A DNA stretch of 17,976 nucleotides, taken from contig DAIDHU010000353.1 in NCBI GenBank assembly GCA_027451915.1, positions 1-17,976 on the forward strand. Reading direction: 5' to 3'. The DNA comes from Thiomonas sp. (GTDB lineage Bacteria; Pseudomonadota; Gammaproteobacteria; Burkholderiales; Burkholderiaceae_C). The position numbers and the translations under genes are program-made. Shown in pieces: positions 15,092 through 17,976 of this stretch (its first letter is position 1; every line of letters begins with the position of its first letter). Under the pieces are notes generated by a model, which did not search any database, was not told the DNA's origin, and worked only from the letters and a program-made list of their open reading frames with translations.

Positions 15092-16495
15092 TCAGGCGAC
15101 TTCACTTGCCGCGTCGCGCCGGGCCAGGGCCTGTTGCGCGGCGGCGCTGCCGGCGATGCGGCCGAACACGGTGCCGATGGTCATGCCGATTCCCGCCAGG
15201 TAGCCCTTGCCCAGGATGTTGCCGGCCATCATTTCCCCGGCGCAGTACACATTGCCGGGCGGCGCGTGTTCGAACAGCACCTGCGCGCTGGCGTTGACCT
15301 TCACGCCCAGGTAGGTGAAGGTGATCCCCGGACACAGGGGATAGGCGTGATAGGGCGGCGTGTCCAGCGCGACGGCCCAGTGCGACTTCGGGGGATCGAG
15401 ACCCTCGGTACGACAGTCGTCCAGCACGGTATGGTCGAAATGACCCGGACGCACGCTGGAGTTGAAGGCGTCGACAGTGGCCTGCAGGGCCTGGGGGTCG
15501 AGGTCCAGCAGGCGCGCCAGCTCCTGCACGCTGGGCGCGCTGATCGGAGGGAACACGGGAGGAATGAAACGCCCGATGGCCTTGGAGTCGATGATCGAAT
15601 AGGCGATCTGCTCGGGTTCGCGCGCGACCAGGCGCCCCCAGATGGCATAGCGCTTGGGCCAGAAGTCCTCGCCCTCGTCGTAGAAACGCCGCGCCAGCTT
15701 GTTCACGACCAGCCCCAGGGACACGGCGTCGACCCGGGTGACGATGCCGCCGTCATAGCGCGGTGCCCGGGCATCGATGGCCACCGCGTGGCATTGACTC
15801 GGGTCGCCCACGGCCACCGCGCCAGCGTCGATGATCTGGCGCAGCACGGAGCCCTGGTTGTACGCGCTGCCGCGGATGCGGAAATTGCGCGCCGCCTCGC
15901 CCCAGGCCTGCTCCAGCCACTTCAGGTTGGACTCGAATCCTCCGGCCGCCAGCACCACGCTGCGCGCGGACATGCGTTCGAGACGGCCGTCGACGTCCAC
16001 ATTCGCCGCGTGGAAGCGGCCGCCCTCGATGTCCAGCGAATCCACCCGCGCCGCGTAGCGTATGCGCACGCCGAGTTCGCGCGCGCGGCGGTAGTAGGTG
16101 TTCAGCAAGGCCTTGCCGCCCCCCAGGAAAAAGGCGTTGGTGCGCGACAGCTGCAGGGTTCCGGTCAGCGAGGCCTGGAAACGCACGCCATGGCCGAGCA
16201 TCCACGGCAGGGCCTGGGCGGAGCCGCGGATGGCCATGCGCGCCAGGGGCTCGTCGGTCTGGCCGCCGGTGACTCGCAGCAGGTCTTCCCAGTACTCGTC
16301 CTCGCCATAGGCTTCGGTCAGGGTCTGCGTGGGCCGGTCGTGCATGCAGCGCAGGTTGCGGGTGTGGGCGCTGTTGCCGCCGCGCAGTTCCTGGGGAGCG
16401 GCTTCGAGCAGCAGCACCGAGGCGCCCTGCTCGCGCGCGCTGATGGCGGCGCACAGCGCAGCGTTGCCGCCGCCGATGACCAGCACGTCGGGCAT
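15092..16495 (-). CDS. tcuA: TcuA-like FAD-dependent (tricarballylate-type) dehydrogenase
   Basis: A flavoprotein of the TcuA family, which oxidises tricarballylate to cis-aconitate. The FAD Rossmann motif is VLVIGGGNAALCAA (glycines 8-10), followed by Glu31 and the conserved RGGNSAHTRNLRC (38-50). Later come the SVVLAAGGFESN strand and a C-terminal cap with VYCAGEMMAGNILGKGYLAG and IGTVFGRIAG. From the ATG at 16495 the protein has 467 residues, starting MPDVLVIGGG like its relatives. An in-frame ATG at 16564 (490 residues) and a TTG at 16603 are possible, and none has a good ribosome site. It is the first gene of the leftward operon, facing the LysR gene across the divergent control region. 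The true substrate may be another carboxylate, because the usual TcuC transporter is replaced by an ABC system. Confidence 0.9.
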   Translation of the reverse strand: MPDVLVIGGGNAALCAAISAREQGASVLLLEAAPQELRGGNSAHTRNLRCMHDRPTQTLTEAYGEDEYWEDLLRVTGGQTDEPLARMAIRGSAQALPWMLGHGVRFQASLTGTLQLSRTNAFFLGGGKALLNTYYRRARELGVRIRYAARVDSLDIEGGRFHAANVDVDGRLERMSARSVVLAAGGFESNLKWLEQAWGEAARNFRIRGSAYNQGSVLRQIIDAGAVAVGDPSQCHAVAIDARAPRYDGGIVTRVDAVSLGLVVNKLARRFYDEGEDFWPKRYAIWGRLVAREPEQIAYSIIDSKAIGRFIPPVFPPISAPSVQELARLLDLDPQALQATVDAFNSSVRPGHFDHTVLDDCRTEGLDPPKSHWAVALDTPPYHAYPLCPGITFTYLGVKVNASAQVLFEHAPPGNVYCAGEMMAGNILGKGYLAGIGMTIGTVFGRIAGSAAAQQALARRDAASEVA

Positions 16496-16625
16496 GTCGT
16501 GCGAGGGATGCGGGGCCGTCCGCGGCGCGAGCGCGCGAAGCTGGCGAGATGGGGTGACTTGCATGGTGGGCGCAGCGTACGAACCCCGCCTCCATTCGCG
16601 CAAATACTTTCGACCGATACTGGTT

Positions 16626-16640
16626 ATAGGAGCCCCCTAT
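16626..16640. promoter_or_regulatory. LysR-type regulator binding box (T-N11-A dyad)
   Basis: ATAGG-AGCCC-CCTAT is a perfect 5-bp inverted repeat with a 5-base spacer. It contains TAGG-N5-CCTA, which is the LysR-family T-N11-A consensus with dyad symmetry. It lies between the LysR gene and the operon it faces, about 51 bases before the regulator start codon. A second, poorer T-N11-A match occurs at 16605-16617. The likely role is autoregulation plus co-inducer-dependent activation of the operon. Confidence 0.6.
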
Positions 16641-16680
16641 TGCTAAGCTGCGCCGCGCGGCGACGAATTCACCGGGCCGC

Positions 16681-16685
16681 GAGGA
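16681..16685 (+). promoter_or_regulatory. Ribosome binding site that decides the LysR start
   Basis: GAGGA lies six bases before the ATG at 16692. The in-frame GTG at 16689 would be only three bases away and the ATG at 16698 twelve, so 16692 is the best-placed start. Confidence 0.7.
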
Positions 16686-16691
16686 CTCGTG

Positions 16692-17669
16692 ATGGACATG
16701 CGGCAGTTGCGGTATTTCGTGCAGATCGTCGAGAGTGGAAGCCTGGCCAAGGCCTCGCAGATGCTGTTCGTCTCCCAGCCCAGCCTCAGCCAGCAGCTGG
16801 CCAAGCTCGAGGACGAGATCGGACGCAAGCTGCTCAACCGCAGCTCGCGCGGAGTGTGGCCGACCTCGCATGGAGACGCGCTGTACAAGCACGCCATCTT
16901 CCTGCTGCGCCAGTTCAACCAGACCAAGGCGATCGCACGCCAGGAGGACTCGCAGATCACCGGACAGGTCTGCCTGGGGCTGGCGCCCACGACCCTGGGC
17001 GCCCTGGGCCTGCGCCTGCTGGAGCGCGTGCGCAGCAGGTATCCGGGCATCCTGCTCAACATCATCGAGGGCATGAGCGGGCACCTGGAGCAGCTGGCCC
17101 GCGCCGGGCAGTTCGACATCGCCGTGCTGTTCCGGCAGCTACCCGCCATCGAGCTGGTGGCCGAGCCCCTGCTCGATGAGCAGCTGTACGTGATCGCGCC
17201 GGCGGGCGACTGCTCGCGCATTCCCCCCGAGGTGAGTGCGCTGAGCCTGCGCGAGGTGGCCGATCTGCCCCTCATCCTGCCGACCGCGGCCCACGGCCTG
17301 CGGCGCCGCCTGGCCATGGAGTTCGAGCACTGCGGTGTTCCGCTGCAGCCGGTGGCGGAAATCGATTCGCTGTCGCTGCTCATGAATTGCGTGGAACGCG
17401 ACATCGGCCTGAGCATCCAGCCCGTGTCGGCGCTGTTCGCGCGCCCCGCGGCCAGCCACGGCTGGCGCTGCCTGGACATCTCCGACCACCCGATCGTGCG
17501 CGTGAACTACCTGTACTCGCAACCCCCGGAGAAGCTCTCCCCGGCGGCCCACGCCGTGCGCGAGCAGCTGCGCGATCTCGTGCACGGCCTGGTCGCCGAC
17601 GGCACCTGGAGCGGTGTGGTGCTGCACGACGAGACCGCGCGCGCCTTGTCCACCGGAGCCCGGCCATGA
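16692..17669 (+). CDS. LysR-type transcriptional regulator
   Basis: A 325-residue LysR-family regulator. The N-terminal winged helix-turn-helix is typical: MDMRQLRYFVQIVESGSLAK, then LFVSQPSLSQQLAKLEDEIG and RKLLNRSSRGVWPTSHG (residues 1 to about 65). A linker helix is followed by a two-lobed periplasmic-binding-protein-like effector domain (from about 90: GQVCLGLAPTTLGALGLRLL, then FDIAVLF, ELVAEPLLDEQLYVIAP and GLSIQPVSALF). It is divergent from the tcuA-led operon and sits next to a T-N11-A dyad, so it most likely controls that operon in response to the substrate or an intermediate, much as TcuR does in Salmonella, though orthology to TcuR is not established here. Its stop overlaps the start of the dioxygenase gene by four bases, so the two are probably cotranscribed. 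Confidence 0.93.
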   Translation: MDMRQLRYFVQIVESGSLAKASQMLFVSQPSLSQQLAKLEDEIGRKLLNRSSRGVWPTSHGDALYKHAIFLLRQFNQTKAIARQEDSQITGQVCLGLAPTTLGALGLRLLERVRSRYPGILLNIIEGMSGHLEQLARAGQFDIAVLFRQLPAIELVAEPLLDEQLYVIAPAGDCSRIPPEVSALSLREVADLPLILPTAAHGLRRRLAMEFEHCGVPLQPVAEIDSLSLLMNCVERDIGLSIQPVSALFARPAASHGWRCLDISDHPIVRVNYLYSQPPEKLSPAAHAVREQLRDLVHGLVADGTWSGVVLHDETARALSTGARP

Positions 17670-17976
17670 GCGCCTCGCGCATGCCGTCGATGTACCTTCC
17701 CCACGGAGGGGGTCCTTCGTTTTTCATGAGCGGCCCGCGCAAGGCGCGCTACCAGGCCACGGAGGATTTCCTGCGCGGGCTGCACGCGCTGCTGCCGGCG
17801 CGGCCCGAGGCCATCCTGCTGGTCAGCGCGCATTGGGAGAGCGAGGTGCCCGCCTTCACCGGGGCGCAGCGCCCCGGGCTGATCTACGACTACAGCGGCT
17901 TTCCCCCCGAGACCTACCAGCTGCGCTACGACGCCCCGGGCTCGCCGGAGCTGGCACGGCGCGCCGCGGCGCTGCT
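17666..17976 (+). CDS. LigB/DODA-type extradiol aromatic ring-opening dioxygenase (3' truncated by window)
   Basis: The first 103 codons of a gene that runs off the window. The ATG at 17666 overlaps the LysR stop by four bases (ATGA). The visible part matches the DODA/YgiD branch of class III extradiol dioxygenases: LPHGGGPSFF with metal-type His13, EAILLVSAHWES with His56, and the conserved YDYSGFPPETYQLRYDAPGS (74-93). These enzymes use a metal at a histidine site to open catechol-type rings, although many bacterial YgiD-like members have no known natural substrate. Cotranscription with the regulator of the divergent operon suggests a role in the same pathway, and an aromatic intermediate would fit. 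The second half of the active site is outside the window. Confidence 0.85.
   Translation, partial: MSASRMPSMYLPHGGGPSFFMSGPRKARYQATEDFLRGLHALLPARPEAILLVSAHWESEVPAFTGAQRPGLIYDYSGFPPETYQLRYDAPGSPELARRAAAL

Larger units (their letters stand above)
16565..16691. promoter_or_regulatory. Divergent control region between tcuA-led operon and LysR gene
   Basis: This non-coding stretch separates two genes read in opposite directions and is less GC-rich than its surroundings, especially 16600-16645. On the minus strand TATAAC (16628-16623) and AGTATT (about 16609-16604) are weak -10-like hexamers, neither with a good -35 partner, as expected for an activator-dependent promoter. On the plus strand I find no convincing -35/-10 pair for the regulator. 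If tcuA starts at 16495, the region extends to 16496. Confidence 0.6.

Noticed and set aside
10682..17179. An open frame of more than 2,100 codons on the + strand opposite the operon
   Set aside because: It runs antisense to six genes with clear family motifs and its translation is low-complexity (rich in Gly, Ala, Arg, His, Gln) with no recognisable domain. Long antisense frames are expected in very GC-rich coding DNA.
1..17976. tRNA, rRNA, CRISPR, IS elements, integrase or phage genes
   Set aside because: Searched by eye for cloverleaf ends, repeat-spacer periodicity, terminal inverted repeats and transposase motifs; none found.

Overview
The window is very GC-rich, densely coding DNA. Its gene content (DabAB-type inorganic carbon pump, TcuAB-type flavoprotein/Fe-S pair, branched-chain-amino-acid-type ABC transporter, LysR regulator) fits a Proteobacterium, most likely a betaproteobacterium of the Burkholderiales type. 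That taxonomic call is an inference from style and content; no rRNA or marker gene is present. I see no tRNA, rRNA, CRISPR array, insertion sequence or long repeat, and no gene-free stretch longer than about 200 bases.

Left end (1-2983, + strand): the C-terminal end of a NuoL/ND5-like proton-channel subunit (DabB) overlaps the start of dabA by four bases. DabA keeps all four expected zinc-site residues (Cys-x-Asp, His, Cys), so this looks like a functional energy-coupled CO2/bicarbonate accumulation pair. It converges on the next block, with a perfect 9-bp inverted repeat in the 63-bp gap as a possible shared terminator.

Middle (3047-16495, - strand): ten genes with gaps of at most about 111 bases or 4-base overlaps form what looks like one catabolic operon read right to left. 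The order is a TcuA-like FAD dehydrogenase, a TcuB-like 4Fe-4S/membrane electron-transfer protein, an aldehyde dehydrogenase, a ThDP-dependent decarboxylase/carboligase, a second fumarate-reductase-type flavoprotein, a periplasmic binding protein, the LivH permease, one 853-residue polypeptide fusing LivM permease, LivG ATPase and LivF ATPase, a small cupin, and an SDR oxidoreductase. The plausible logic is import of a carboxylate-type substrate by the ABC system, flavin-dependent oxidation with electrons passed to the membrane by TcuB, then 2-oxo-acid decarboxylation or carboligation and aldehyde oxidation, with cupin and SDR steps in support. The substrate cannot be read from the sequence.

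Right end (16496-17976): a divergent intergenic region carries a perfect LysR-type T-N11-A dyad (ATAGG-N5-CCTAT). It is followed on the + strand by a LysR-type regulator whose stop overlaps by four bases the start of a LigB/DODA-type extradiol dioxygenase, cut off by the window end. The regulator, dioxygenase and divergent operon probably form one regulated unit.

The most unusual items are the single-chain LivM-LivG-LivF fusion and the gene combination of the operon, in which TcuAB appears with an ABC importer, a ThDP enzyme, an ALDH, a second flavoprotein and a divergent extradiol dioxygenase. I cannot match this combination to a described pathway.
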